Of a stretch of 64,000 bases of DNA, positions 1-9,004 are shown piece by piece. A model generated the notes under the pieces. That model had not been told where the DNA came from, ran no database searches, and saw only the letters and a program-made list of their open reading frames with translations. The position numbers and the translations under genes are program-made. Each line of letters starts with the position of its first letter. The stretch's first letter is position 1. The DNA lies in the NCBI GenBank assembly GCA_029062165.1, contig JAIDQQ010000023.1, forward strand, positions 1 to 64,000. Reading direction: 5' to 3'. Source of the DNA: Ruminococcus sp. GTDB taxonomy: Bacteria; Bacillota; Clostridia; Oscillospirales; Ruminococcaceae.

Positions 1-77
1 AACACAGAAGTTAAGCTCATTAACGTTGATGATACTTGGTTGGCGACGACCTGGGAAAGTAGAACGATGCCGGCACA
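1..77 (+). rRNA. rrf: 5S ribosomal RNA, 3' part (5' end outside window)
   Basis: The window opens inside a 5S rRNA. The conserved loop AACACAGAAGTTAAGCTC is at 1-18, and the late conserved stretch CTGGGAAAGTAGAACGATGCCGG lies at about 51-73 (shown in parts: CTGGGAAAGTAG, GATGCCGG). The 3' boundary is estimated from the closing stem. The upstream 16S/23S genes are outside the window, so this is presumably the end of an rRNA operon. It converges with the tuf operon. Confidence 0.9.
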
Positions 78-86
78 ATAAATATG

Positions 87-118
87 AACTCTCTTTAGAA
101 ATAAAGAGAGTTTTTTAT
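87..118 (+). terminator. Intrinsic terminator of the rRNA operon
   Basis: A perfect 10-bp stem, AACTCTCTTT (87-96) and AAAGAGAGTT (103-112), with a 6-nt loop is followed by a T-rich tail (111-118). It lies about 10 bases after the 5S 3' end. Confidence 0.9.
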
Positions 119-168
119 TTTAAAATTTAATTGATAATTCTTTTATATTCGCACTTTCAGATTAAACA

Positions 169-206
169 GAAAAAGACCACTGAAATTAATCAGCAGTCTT
201 TTTCCT
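169..206 (-). terminator. Terminator after tuf
   Basis: Read on the minus strand, a stem with AAAAAGACTG-CTG on one side and CAG-GTCTTTTT on the other (one inner mismatch) sits just past the tuf stop and ends in a T run. The A/T flanks make it usable in both directions between the convergent rRNA and tuf transcripts. Confidence 0.75.
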
Positions 207-219
207 TAGGATATGATAA

Positions 220-1419
220 TTATTCGTTGATAGCAGTTACAACGCCTGAGCCAACTGTTCTACCACCCTCACGGATAGCGAAACGGAGACCCTCTTCAAT
301 AGCGATAGGTGTGATGAGTTCAACGTTCATGGAAACGTTATCACCAGGCATACACATTTCCTTGTCAGCAGGAAGTGTAACTACGCCAGTAACGTCAGTA
401 GTTCTGAAGTAGAACTGCGGTCTGTAGTTGTTGAAGAACGGTGTATGACGTCCGCCTTCTTCTTTCTTAAGAACGTAAACCTGACCAGCAAACTTTGTAT
501 GTGGGTGAATTGAACCAGGTGCGCAAAGTACCTGACCTCTTTCAACCTGGTCTCTTGTGATACCACGGAGAAGAGCACCAACGTTATCACCAGCTTCACA
601 GAAATCAAGAGTTTTTCTGAACATTTCGAGACCTGTAACAACTGTAGTGAGTTTTTCTTCCTGAAGACCAACGATTTCAACAGGCTTGTTTACGTCGAGA
701 CGACCTCTTTCAACTCTACCTGTAACAACGGTACCACGACCAGAAATTGTCATAGTATCTTCGATAGGCATAAGGAACGGCTTAGCTTCGTCTCTCTCAG
801 GGCTTGGAATAAATTCATCAACAGCGTTCATGAGTTCGATAATAGGAGCGTAAGCAGGGTCACTAAGGTCATCAGGAGCGTTAAGAGCCTGAAGAGCTGA
901 ACCCTTGATGATAGGTGTATCATCGCCAGGGAAGTCATAGCTTGAAAGAAGGTCACGGATATCCATTTCAACGAGTTCGAGAAGTTCTTCGTCGTCAACC
1001 TGGTCAGCCTTGTTCATGAATACAACGATTGCCGGAACGCCAACCTGACGAGCAAGAAGAATGTGTTCTCTTGTCTGAGCCATAGGACCATCAGAAGCAG
1101 CAACAACGAGGATAGCACCATCCATCTGAGCAGCACCTGTAATCATGTTCTTAACATAGTCAGCGTGACCAGGGCAGTCAACGTGTGCATAGTGACGAGC
1201 ATCTGTTTCGTACTCAACGTGTGCAGTATTGATTGTGATACCACGCTCTCTTTCTTCGGGAGCCTTATCAATCATGTCATAAGCCTCGTACTTAGCCTGA
1301 CCCTTCATAGCGAGAGTCTTTGTGATAGCAGCAGTAAGAGTTGTTTTACCGTGGTCAACGTGACCGATAGTACCAATGTTTACGTGTGGTTTGGTACGTT
1401 CAAATTTAGCCTTTGCCAT
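220..1419 (-). CDS. tuf: Elongation factor Tu
   Basis: This GTPase delivers aminoacyl-tRNA to the ribosomal A site in the cytoplasm. The 399-residue product has the usual EF-Tu length. It carries the P-loop GHVDHGKT near residue 19, the DCPGHADY switch II motif near residue 81 and NKAD for guanine recognition near residue 136, followed by the two beta-barrel domains ending in [10 protein letters not shown]. The start is fixed by TAAGGAGGAA about 8 bases upstream. It is the last gene of the rpsL-rpsG-fusA-tuf order. It also has its own near-consensus promoter in the fusA-tuf gap, so it is probably transcribed both with the operon and alone. Confidence 0.99.
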   Translation of the reverse strand: MAKAKFERTKPHVNIGTIGHVDHGKTTLTAAITKTLAMKGQAKYEAYDMIDKAPEERERGITINTAHVEYETDARHYAHVDCPGHADYVKNMITGAAQMDGAILVVAASDGPMAQTREHILLARQVGVPAIVVFMNKADQVDDEELLELVEMDIRDLLSSYDFPGDDTPIIKGSALQALNAPDDLSDPAYAPIIELMNAVDEFIPSPERDEAKPFLMPIEDTMTISGRGTVVTGRVERGRLDVNKPVEIVGLQEEKLTTVVTGLEMFRKTLDFCEAGDNVGALLRGITRDQVERGQVLCAPGSIHPHTKFAGQVYVLKKEEGGRHTPFFNNYRPQFYFRTTDVTGVVTLPADKEMCMPGDNVSMNVELITPIAIEEGLRFAIREGGRTVGSGVVTAINE

Positions 1420-1465
1420 TGGAAATTTCCTCCTTAAATAGAAAAATACAGTAATCTGTATATAT

Positions 1466-1494
1466 ATTATAACAGATTATTTTAATAAATGCAA
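1466..1494 (-). promoter_or_regulatory. Promoter for tuf
   Basis: On the minus strand TTGCAT (1489-1494) and TATAAT (1466-1471) are separated by exactly 17 bases, about 45 bases before the tuf start. An AATCTGT/ACAGATT inverted repeat overlaps the -10 and start region. Confidence 0.8.
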
Positions 1495-1500
1495 GTGTTT

Positions 1501-1519
1501 CGGAGAAAAAATTTCTCCG
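1501..1519 (-). terminator. Hairpin between fusA and tuf (partial terminator or processing site)
   Basis: A perfect 8-bp stem CGGAGAAA/TTTCTCCG with a 3-nt loop lies 19 bases after the fusA stop. There is no T run on either side, so complete termination is doubtful; attenuation or RNA processing before the separate tuf promoter is as likely. Confidence 0.4.
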
Positions 1520-1537
1520 GAACACAAGATTTTTTTA

Positions 1538-3616
1538 TTAGTTTTTGCCACGTGAAGCCATAATCTTTTCAGCGATGCTCTTCGGAACTTCCTGATAGCT
1601 GTGTGGTTCCATAGTATACTGTCCACGACCCTGTGTATTTGAACGGAGGTCAGAAGTATAACCGAACATTTCTGAAAGTGGAACGAGTGCATCTACCTGT
1701 ACAGTACCTGTTCTTGATTCCTGTCCCTGAATCTGTCCACGACGTGAACTAAGGTCACCTATAACAGTACCTGTGTATTCGTCGGGAACGATAACAGCAA
1801 CTTTCATGACAGGTTCCATAAGGATTGCACTTGCCTGTTTGAGAGCTTCTTTAAATGCGATAGAACCGGCAATCTTGAATGCCATTTCAGAGGAGTCAAC
1901 TTCGTGATATGAACCGTCATAGAGTTCAACCTTGACGTCAACAACTTCGTAACCGGCGAGAATACCGGCTTTCATAGCACCCTGAATACCAGCGTCGACA
2001 GCCGGAATGTATTCCTTAGGAATAGAACCGCCGACAACAGCATTTTTAAACTCGTAGCCCTTACCGGATTCGTTAGGCTCAACACGGATTTTAACGTGAC
2101 CATACTGACCTGAACCACCGGACTGTTTCTTATATTTGTAATCAACATCAGCATTGCCCTTGATAGTTTCCTTGTAAGCAACCTGTGGTGCGCCGACATT
2201 AGCTTCAACCTTAAATTCACGGAGAAGTCTGTCAACGATAATATCGAGGTGAAGTTCGCCCATACCTGCGATAATGGTCTGACCTGTTTCTTCGTCAGTC
2301 CATGTCTTGAAAGTCGGGTCTTCTTCAGCGAGTTTAGCAAGAGCGATACCCATTTTTTCCTGACCTGCCTTAGTTTTCGGCTCTATAGCCAACTGGATAA
2401 CAGGTTCAGGGAATTCCATAGATTCAAGAATAATCGGATGTTTTTCGTCACAGAGAGTATCACCGGTTGTGGTGTTCTTGAGACCAACAGCAGCGGCGAT
2501 GTCACCGGAATAAACTGTTGTGAGGTCTTTTCTGTGATTTGCGTGCATCTGTACGATACGTCCGAAACGTTCACGGTTATCCTTTGTAGCGTTGAGAACA
2601 GTATCTCCCTGATTGATTACACCGGAGTAAACACGGAAAAATGCGAGTTTACCTACAAACGGGTCAGTAGCAATCTTGAAAGCGAGAGCTGAAAAAGGAC
2701 CTTCATCTGAAGACGGTCTTTCTTCTTCCTCGTCGGTATCGGGATTAACACCCTTGATAGCCGGAACGTCAAGCGGTGACGGCATATAATCAATTATAGC
2801 ATCAAGAAGTTTCTGAACGCCCTTATTCTTATATGAAGTACCACAAGTTACAGGAACCATAGTGTTAGCGATAGTGGACTTTCTTATGCAAGCCTTGATT
2901 TCTTCTTGAGTGAGTTCTTCACCGTCAAGATACTTCATCATAAGTTCTTCGTCCATTTCGGCAACGTGTTCAACCATGTCGTCGTGATATTCCTGTGCCT
3001 TTTCTTTCATGTCTTCCGGAATTTCTTCAACACGGATATCTTTTCCGAGGTCATCATAATAAATGTAAGCCTTCATTTCAACGAGGTCAATAATACCCTT
3101 AAAAGTATCTTCCGCACCGATAGGAAGCTGAATCGGAACAGCATTACATTTAAGTCTGTCCTTCATCATGTCAACGACACGATAGAAGTTAGCACCCATA
3201 ATGTCCATTTTGTTTACATAAGCCATACGGGGTACTTTATAGTTATCAGCCTGTCTCCAGACGGTTTCAGACTGTGGTTCAACACCGCCCTTAGCACAGA
3301 GAACAGTTACAGAGCCGTCGAGAACACGGAGTGAACGTTCAACTTCAACAGTAAAGTCAACGTGACCAGGGGTGTCGATAATGTTAAGTCTGTGACCAGC
3401 CCAATAGCAAGTAGTAGCAGCGGAGGTAATAGTGATACCTCTTTCCTGTTCCTGAGCCATCCAGTCCATAGTAGCACTACCCTCATGAGTTTCACCGATT
3501 TTGTGATTAACACCGGTGTAATAGAGGATACGTTCTGTGGTGGTAGTCTTACCTGCGTCGATATGAGCCATTATGCCGATATTTCTTGTATTTTCAAGTG
3601 AACAATCTCTTGACAT
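1538..3616 (-). CDS. fusA: Elongation factor G
   Basis: This translocation GTPase moves tRNA and mRNA through the ribosome. The 692-residue product has standard EF-G length. It shows the P-loop AHIDAGKT near residue 17, the switch motifs GITITSAAT and DTPGHVDF, and NKMD, followed by the EF-G domains and the C-terminal stretch [10 protein letters not shown]. An AAGGAGG-type site (TCCTCC on the plus strand, just above 3620) precedes the ATG. It lies 21 bases after rpsG, as in most bacterial str operons. Nothing unusual was seen. Confidence 0.99.
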   Translation of the reverse strand: MSRDCSLENTRNIGIMAHIDAGKTTTTERILYYTGVNHKIGETHEGSATMDWMAQEQERGITITSAATTCYWAGHRLNIIDTPGHVDFTVEVERSLRVLDGSVTVLCAKGGVEPQSETVWRQADNYKVPRMAYVNKMDIMGANFYRVVDMMKDRLKCNAVPIQLPIGAEDTFKGIIDLVEMKAYIYYDDLGKDIRVEEIPEDMKEKAQEYHDDMVEHVAEMDEELMMKYLDGEELTQEEIKACIRKSTIANTMVPVTCGTSYKNKGVQKLLDAIIDYMPSPLDVPAIKGVNPDTDEEEERPSSDEGPFSALAFKIATDPFVGKLAFFRVYSGVINQGDTVLNATKDNRERFGRIVQMHANHRKDLTTVYSGDIAAAVGLKNTTTGDTLCDEKHPIILESMEFPEPVIQLAIEPKTKAGQEKMGIALAKLAEEDPTFKTWTDEETGQTIIAGMGELHLDIIVDRLLREFKVEANVGAPQVAYKETIKGNADVDYKYKKQSGGSGQYGHVKIRVEPNESGKGYEFKNAVVGGSIPKEYIPAVDAGIQGAMKAGILAGYEVVDVKVELYDGSYHEVDSSEMAFKIAGSIAFKEALKQASAILMEPVMKVAVIVPDEYTGTVIGDLSSRRGQIQGQESRTGTVQVDALVPLSEMFGYTSDLRSNTQGRGQYTMEPHSYQEVPKSIAEKIMASRGKN

Positions 3617-3637
3617 AATAATCCTCCTTTATAACTC

Positions 3638-4108
3638 TTACCAACGGTAGTGGGCAAATGCCTTGTTTGCCTCTGCCATTTTGTGAGTATCATCACGCTT
3701 CTTGCAAGCACCGCCAGTACCGTTAAGAGCGTCGAGGATTTCACCGGCAAGTCTTTCTTTCATAGTTTTTTCATTTCTCTCTCTGGAGTACTTAGTAATC
3801 CAGCGGAGACCTAAAGTCTGTCTTCTTTCGGGTCTAACTTCCATAGGTACCTGATAAGTTGCACCACCGAGACGACGAGCCTTTACTTCAAGCTGTGGCA
3901 TGATATTTTCCATAGCCTGTTCAAAAACTTCAAGAGCGTCCTTGCCTGTCTTTTCTGCTACGATTTCAAAAGCACCGTAAACAATTTTCTGCGCAACGCC
4001 CTTTTTACCGTCAAGCATTATGTTGTTAATGAGACGTGTAACGAGCTTTGAGTTGTATACAGGGTCCTGTAATACATCACGCTTTGCGATATTACCTCTT
4101 CTTGGCAT
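3638..4108 (-). CDS. rpsG: 30S ribosomal protein S7
   Basis: This primary 16S rRNA binder nucleates the head of the small subunit. The 156-residue product opens with [11 protein letters not shown] and contains the S7 signature [14 protein letters not shown], with a full-length C-terminal helix ending AFAHYRW. A GGAGGG site lies about 8 bases before the ATG. It is the second gene of the str operon, separated from rpsL by an unusually long 219-base gap with hairpin potential (see that entry). In Escherichia coli S7 represses its operon by binding the rpsL-rpsG gap; whether the same happens here is inference. Confidence 0.98.
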   Translation of the reverse strand: MPRRGNIAKRDVLQDPVYNSKLVTRLINNIMLDGKKGVAQKIVYGAFEIVAEKTGKDALEVFEQAMENIMPQLEVKARRLGGATYQVPMEVRPERRQTLGLRWITKYSRERNEKTMKERLAGEILDALNGTGGACKKRDDTHKMAEANKAFAHYRW

Positions 4109-4327
4109 TTTCGCTTCCCTCCTTCACATAGATTCATGAATTCATAGGTACTCAGACCCTACCGATTACTGCTAATAATAGCGAATACTTCACCGGCGAG
4201 GGTGTGCCAGCCAATGCAGAGGATTTTTATATATATAAAATCTCCGCATTATCCAGCGGTAGTAGTTGTCCTATTTATTATTTACAGTTTAGTGACATAT
4301 AAAGGTCAAGCAGAAATAAATTGAAAA
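4109..4327 (-). other. Structured rpsL-rpsG intergenic region
   Basis: The 219-base gap holds no open frame with a ribosome binding site. On the minus strand it contains a long imperfect hairpin, ATGCGGAGATTTTATATA paired with TATATAAAATCCTCTGCAT-like bases (about 4214-4252), and a GC-richer stretch with GGTGAAG and GGTAGGGTCT. There is no T run, so it is not a normal terminator. TTGACC followed by TAAATA-like bases near 4280-4310 is a weak possible internal promoter. A ribosomal-protein binding site is the best guess. Confidence 0.45.
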
Positions 4328-4744
4328 TTACTTCTTCTTAGGTCTCTTGGCACCGTATTTTGAACGAGCCTGACCACGATTAGCAACGCCTTGAGCGTCG
4401 AGAGTACCTCTTATGATGTGGTAACGCACACCAGGTAAATCCTTAACACGTCCGCCTCTTATGAGAACAACGCTGTGTTCCTGAAGGTTGTGACCAATAC
4501 CAGGGATATAAGAAGTTACTTCATAACCGTTAGTGAGTTTAACTCTGGCAATCTTACGCATAGCGGAGTTAGGTTTTTTAGGTGTAGCAGTTCTTACGGC
4601 AGTACAAACGCCTCTCTTCTGAGGTGAACTCTGATTAATCTGAACTTTCTTCTTGGCATTGTAACCTTTCTGAAGTGCAGGTGCAGTAGATTTAACTTCA
4701 AGGTCTTTTCTACCTTTACGCACAAGCTGGTTAAATGTAGGCAT
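4328..4744 (-). CDS. rpsL: 30S ribosomal protein S12
   Basis: This decoding-centre protein of the small subunit is 138 residues when started at [11 protein letters not shown]. The open frame runs 15 codons further upstream, but only this ATG has a good site (AGGAGG about 7 bases before it) and the conserved family N-terminus. [11 protein letters not shown] and [11 protein letters not shown], the two loops where streptomycin-resistance mutations fall in other bacteria, carry the wild-type lysines. It is the first gene of the str operon, downstream of a near-perfect promoter and a small leader hairpin (TGTACT...AGTACA, 4771-4788). Confidence 0.98.
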   Translation of the reverse strand: MPTFNQLVRKGRKDLEVKSTAPALQKGYNAKKKVQINQSSPQKRGVCTAVRTATPKKPNSAMRKIARVKLTNGYEVTSYIPGIGHNLQEHSVVLIRGGRVKDLPGVRYHIIRGTLDAQGVANRGQARSKYGAKRPKKK

Positions 4745-4795
4745 AATCTTCCTCCTTTTCCATAAAATCATGTACTTATAAGAGTACACTTGTAT

Positions 4796-4824
4796 ATTAT
4801 ATCCGAAAAATTACGGCTTGTCAA
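4796..4824 (-). promoter_or_regulatory. Promoter of the str operon
   Basis: Minus strand TTGACA (4819-4824), 17 bases, then TATAAT (4796-4801): a perfect sigma-A consensus about 50 bases upstream of the rpsL start. Confidence 0.92.
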
Positions 4825-4916
4825 GAGTTTCAATAAAAAAAAACAAAGTTTTTTTTGAATTTGTTATTTTTTCCATTAAACGTCATTTTTTGGTGTTGCA
4901 AGTTATGCATAATTAA

Positions 4917-4949
4917 GAAAAAAACACCTGTAACAGATATTACAGGTGT
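4917..4949 (-). terminator. Terminator after the cohesin-like/LRR/dockerin gene
   Basis: A 10-bp stem ACACCTGTAA/TTACAGGTGT (4924-4949) is followed on the minus strand by a run of seven Ts, 14 bases past the stop codon at 4963. Confidence 0.9.
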
Positions 4950-4962
4950 CTGAAAAATGTTA

Positions 4963-7512
4963 TTAATCAAGGGTATACGAAAGCCATATATCTACAGAAT
5001 CTTTGTTGTTCTGATTATCTGTGGAGAGATAGGAATAATACATAAGAATAAGAGTAGCGTCGGAAGCATTTACTTCACCATCTTTGTTGAGGTCAGCGAT
5101 AGTATTTTGTTCGGGTGTAAATTCGCCGATACCGTTTTCAGTGGAAAGTAAAGCGTATTCCGAAAGTACAAGACTTGCATCTACGGAATCTATAAAGCCG
5201 TCATTATTGACATCACCGTAATTAACATCAGTCTCCTGAACGATAGCAGAGAATTTATAATTACAGTTTTCAGCGTATTCCTGTGCTGTGGAATTTTCAT
5301 AGCCGTATATAGTGCCTCTGAACTCAATGAGATGTGAAAGACCAGCAGGAGGATTAGATATAGTTCCGTTACCACCATTTATTTTACAGTCCGGATTTAA
5401 TATTGTTATTGATTCAAGTGATTCACATTCCAGAAAAGCATAATCATCGATAACAGTAACATTTTCCGGAATAGTTATGGCTTTAATTGAATTACATTCG
5501 CTGAAAGCATACTGATTAATTATTGAAACACTTTCCGGAATAGTTACAGATGTAAACGAATCACAATATGAAAATGCAATTCTGCCGATACTTGTAACAC
5601 CATTTTCTATAATGATATTTTTTATATCATTTCTGTAATAGTACCATTCCGGATAATCTTCATAATCATACATATTACCCATACCACTTATAGTAAGAGT
5701 ATTGTTTTCAAGTTTCCATGTGAGATTATCGCCACATATACCGGATTGATTGATAGCAGGTGCTTGTCCGAGACTTGAGAAGTTATAGTTACTGTTTACG
5801 GCGTATTCGTATGCTGTTGAATTTTCATAGCCGTATATAGTACCGTTGAAATATACTGAATTTCCGTCATAATTATTTGATATAGTAAGGAAACTGCTGT
5901 TTATTTCACAATAGGGGTTTAATATAGTTACTTTTTCCAATGAATTACAGTTCATAAATGCAAAAAGTTTAATTGCCGTCACATTTTCCGGAATAGTTAC
6001 TGATTTAATTGAAGAACATTCCATAAAAGCACCTTTTCCGATAATTTTTACATTGTCGGGAATTGCAATATCTCCGGAGCAGGTTGTGCCGTCAATCAGA
6101 ACACCATTCACAATAACAAACGGATTTTCTTTCTGTCTGTTTTCAAGCCATATGGTATTATTGAAAGCCTTATATGATATATCCGTAAGTTTTTCCGGAA
6201 TGGTTATAGTTTCAAGTGAAGTACAGTTTTCAAATACATAGGTGCTGAGATATGTTACACTGTCGGGAATATTTACAGATGTAAGTGAAGTACAGCCATA
6301 AAAAGCTCTGCTGTCGATACTTTCTATACTGTCAGGGATAATTACCGATTTAACGGAAGTACATTCATAGAAAGCCTGTTTTCCGATATTGGTTACTCCA
6401 TTTTCAATAATGATATTTTCTATGTTTTCATTTAAATCATGCCATGGTGCATATGTTTCATTTTTGTATTCATAGTCATTCATTTCACCAGTACCGCTTA
6501 TAAGAAGTGTACCGTTTTCATATTTCCATGATACATCATCTCCGCACATACCACTTGTGACGGCAGTAGTTGTTGTGGTAGTAGTTTCTGTAGTAGTTGT
6601 AGTCGTTGTGGTTGATTCTGTAGTTGTAGTAGTTTCGGATTTACGGAGATATACTGTCAAATCGGGATTATTGGCGGAAAGTTCCCAGCGTGTAGCACCG
6701 TCGGGGATATAGTAGCCATCAGGTATGGGAGTTTCAACTGTTGTAAGTGACACATATGCGGTATCAGATATAAATTCATATGATTTAGGAGTATCACCGG
6801 AAGTCTGTACAACTTGTACAGGGTCATATGTGTAATATGACCTTATGTTATATTTTACACCGGAAACATTCTGATTAGTTTCCTCGTCAACAAAACGGAC
6901 GTTATATGTATATTTTTTAGCTGTAGTAGTGGTTGTGGTGGTTGTAGTAGTTGTTTCCGTAGTTGTAGTGGTTGTTGTGGGAGCAGGTGTAGTTGTAGTA
7001 GTAGTCTGTACGTTTCCGCCCTCACCGACTGTTATTATACCGAAGTTAAACTGTGGTGTATAACTGTTACCTGTAGCGAGTATACAAGAAACTGCATTTG
7101 TTGACCACTGGAACATATAATTTTTGGCTGTACAGTTTTCGTCGACGTGCATATATATTGAAGCTATAACATCACTGTTACCGAGTGTACCGTTACTTGC
7201 AATTGAGAAGTTGAGATAATTTCCGGATACACTGTAAGTAACTGTACCATTGAATGCCGGTGACGTTTCGGACATACCGGTTACTGTGAAACCGTCCGGA
7301 ATGTTGATTATAGCCTGATTCAATTCTTTTATTGCAATCGGATTAAGTGTGACTATATCAAACTGTATATCCTGACCGGCTGAAACTTCAATTTTATTGA
7401 AGTTGAATATCATTTTTTGCGATACTGCCTGTACGCTTGCAGATGTCATGTACATGAATACAATAAGCATACTCATAAAAACGGATAATATTTTTTGTGA
7501 TTTTGTTTTCAT
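4963..7512 (-). CDS. Secreted cohesin-like / leucine-rich-repeat / dockerin protein
   Basis: The 849-residue extracellular protein has a signal peptide (about 1-29, hydrophobic core SVFMSMLIVFMYM). Next comes a beta-sandwich module at about 33-165 whose pattern (IEVSAGQDIQFDI, then INIPDGFTVTG) resembles a cohesin. A threonine linker (170-197), a prealbumin/CNA-B-like module (200-292) and a second threonine linker (293-318) follow. Two BspA-type leucine-rich repeat blocks then occur, each starting with CGDxxxWK and ending with GTIYGYENSTA. The C-terminus (765-849) is a dockerin with two calcium loops, DVNNDGFIDSVD and DLNKDGEVNASD. If the N-terminal module is a true cohesin, this is an adaptor scaffoldin; that is inference. 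It starts 33 bases after trkH with a clear AAAGGAGG site and no visible promoter of its own. Confidence 0.85.
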   Translation of the reverse strand: MKTKSQKILSVFMSMLIVFMYMTSASVQAVSQKMIFNFNKIEVSAGQDIQFDIVTLNPIAIKELNQAIINIPDGFTVTGMSETSPAFNGTVTYSVSGNYLNFSIASNGTLGNSDVIASIYMHVDENCTAKNYMFQWSTNAVSCILATGNSYTPQFNFGIITVGEGGNVQTTTTTTPAPTTTTTTTETTTTTTTTTTTAKKYTYNVRFVDEETNQNVSGVKYNIRSYYTYDPVQVVQTSGDTPKSYEFISDTAYVSLTTVETPIPDGYYIPDGATRWELSANNPDLTVYLRKSETTTTTESTTTTTTTTETTTTTTTAVTSGMCGDDVSWKYENGTLLISGTGEMNDYEYKNETYAPWHDLNENIENIIIENGVTNIGKQAFYECTSVKSVIIPDSIESIDSRAFYGCTSLTSVNIPDSVTYLSTYVFENCTSLETITIPEKLTDISYKAFNNTIWLENRQKENPFVIVNGVLIDGTTCSGDIAIPDNVKIIGKGAFMECSSIKSVTIPENVTAIKLFAFMNCNSLEKVTILNPYCEINSSFLTISNNYDGNSVYFNGTIYGYENSTAYEYAVNSNYNFSSLGQAPAINQSGICGDNLTWKLENNTLTISGMGNMYDYEDYPEWYYYRNDIKNIIIENGVTSIGRIAFSYCDSFTSVTIPESVSIINQYAFSECNSIKAITIPENVTVIDDYAFLECESLESITILNPDCKINGGNGTISNPPAGLSHLIEFRGTIYGYENSTAQEYAENCNYKFSAIVQETDVNYGDVNNDGFIDSVDASLVLSEYALLSTENGIGEFTPEQNTIADLNKDGEVNASDATLILMYYSYLSTDNQNNKDSVDIWLSYTLD

Positions 7513-7545
7513 AAAGACCTCCTTTAAAAAATCAGGATTTTAATA

Positions 7546-8982
7546 TCAGTGTTTTTTCACGGAAAAAAGCATGATAAGCGGATAGATTTCAAGTCTTCCT
7601 ATCAGCATATCGAATGACAGCACTATTTTTGAAAAAGAGTTAAGACCGCCTAAATTTCCGGCAGTACCGAATCTTCCGACACCGAAACCGATATTATTCA
7701 TGCACGTAATAACGGCGGAAGCGGATTCTTCAATAGAATAGTTATCAAGTGTGACAAGAAGAAGTGAAAATGCAAGTATCATCATGAAAAGTATGAAATA
7801 CGAGGAAACACCTCTTACAACATCGTTTTCAACTGGTTTGCCGTCCATTTTCACAGTAGCGACAGCACGGGGATTTACTATATATTTTAATTCTTTAATA
7901 CCGGTCTTGAAAAGTATCAGTATTCTTGAAACTTTCATACCGCCACCGGTTGAACCGGCACACGAGCCTACAAACATAAGAAGTGTAAGAAGTGTCTGTG
8001 AGAATACCGGAAACTGTGAAGTGTCAGTTGTAGCGAATCCGGCGGAAGTTATAGTAGATGCTACCATAAAGAAAGAATGTCTTAGAGCCTCACCGGCGGA
8101 ATCAAATATTTTCACTGTATTGAGTGTGATTATAGCTGTTGCAGATATTATTATACCGAAGTATGTTCTTACTTCCTCATTTCTGAATGCAAGAGAGAAT
8201 TTTTTTATTAAAAGATAGTAGTATAAGTTGAAATTTACTCCGAAAAGAATCACGAATACTGCAATAACCGTTTCGATATATATGCTATTGTAATGTGCTA
8301 TACTGTCGCCCCATATGGAGAATCCACCTGTACCGGCAGAGGAACAGGCATGAATTATGGCGTCATATAGGGGCATACCACCGGCAAGAAGCATTATCAT
8401 TTCAAGTACCGTAAGCGATATATATATACCATACAGAATACGTGCCGAAAATTTTGACTTTGAGACGAGTTTTCCGGCTTTTGGACCGGCACATTCAGCC
8501 CTCATCATATGCATTGTTCGGGCGTCATTGCTTGACATTATTGCAAGTACAAACATAAGTATTCCCATACCGCCTATCCAGTGTGTGAACGCTCGCCAGA
8601 AAAGACACGATTTTGACATTGATTCAACATCATTCAGTATAGTTGCACCTGTTGTTGTGAATCCGGAAACGGTTTCAAAAAGTGCGTCTGTAAATTCAGG
8701 AATCTCGCCGGATATGACAAACGGTACAGCACCTATTACTGACATCATTATCCATGACGCCGCCACACTTACGAAACCTTCCATTGAAAACATTGAATTG
8801 TCTTCCGGTTTTTTGATGGTAAAGACAAATGCAATTGTCATTACTATTGCGAATGGTATTCCGAATGACGATACAACGTGTTCTTCATTGTAAATGAATC
8901 CTACTACTATGGGTAAAAGCATGAAAAGTCCGACACCTTTCAGAATCTGACCCATGATATATAAAATCATTCTGTAGTTCAT
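7546..8982 (-). CDS. trkH: Potassium uptake protein TrkH
   Basis: This is the membrane subunit of a Trk/Ktr potassium uptake system. The 478 residues contain many membrane segments and four pore-loop selectivity-filter regions typical of the family: SGFTTTGATI, SSAGTGGFSIW, TITSAGFATTD and NNIGFGVGRFG, each centred on the conserved glycine that lines the filter. It follows trkA by 22 bases on the same strand, giving a complete two-component system. A weak GGGAG site precedes the ATG. In Firmicutes such systems are commonly inhibited by c-di-AMP, which a diadenylate cyclase in this window would make. Confidence 0.95.
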   Translation of the reverse strand: MNYRMILYIMGQILKGVGLFMLLPIVVGFIYNEEHVVSSFGIPFAIVMTIAFVFTIKKPEDNSMFSMEGFVSVAASWIMMSVIGAVPFVISGEIPEFTDALFETVSGFTTTGATILNDVESMSKSCLFWRAFTHWIGGMGILMFVLAIMSSNDARTMHMMRAECAGPKAGKLVSKSKFSARILYGIYISLTVLEMIMLLAGGMPLYDAIIHACSSAGTGGFSIWGDSIAHYNSIYIETVIAVFVILFGVNFNLYYYLLIKKFSLAFRNEEVRTYFGIIISATAIITLNTVKIFDSAGEALRHSFFMVASTITSAGFATTDTSQFPVFSQTLLTLLMFVGSCAGSTGGGMKVSRILILFKTGIKELKYIVNPRAVATVKMDGKPVENDVVRGVSSYFILFMMILAFSLLLVTLDNYSIEESASAVITCMNNIGFGVGRFGTAGNLGGLNSFSKIVLSFDMLIGRLEIYPLIMLFSVKKH

Positions 8983-9004
8983 AGCTTTTTACTAAAACTC
9001 CCTT

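Noticed and set aside
119-219. tRNA gene after the 5S rRNA
   Set aside because: No cloverleaf or tRNA signature; the stretch is a terminator and AT-rich spacer before convergent tuf.
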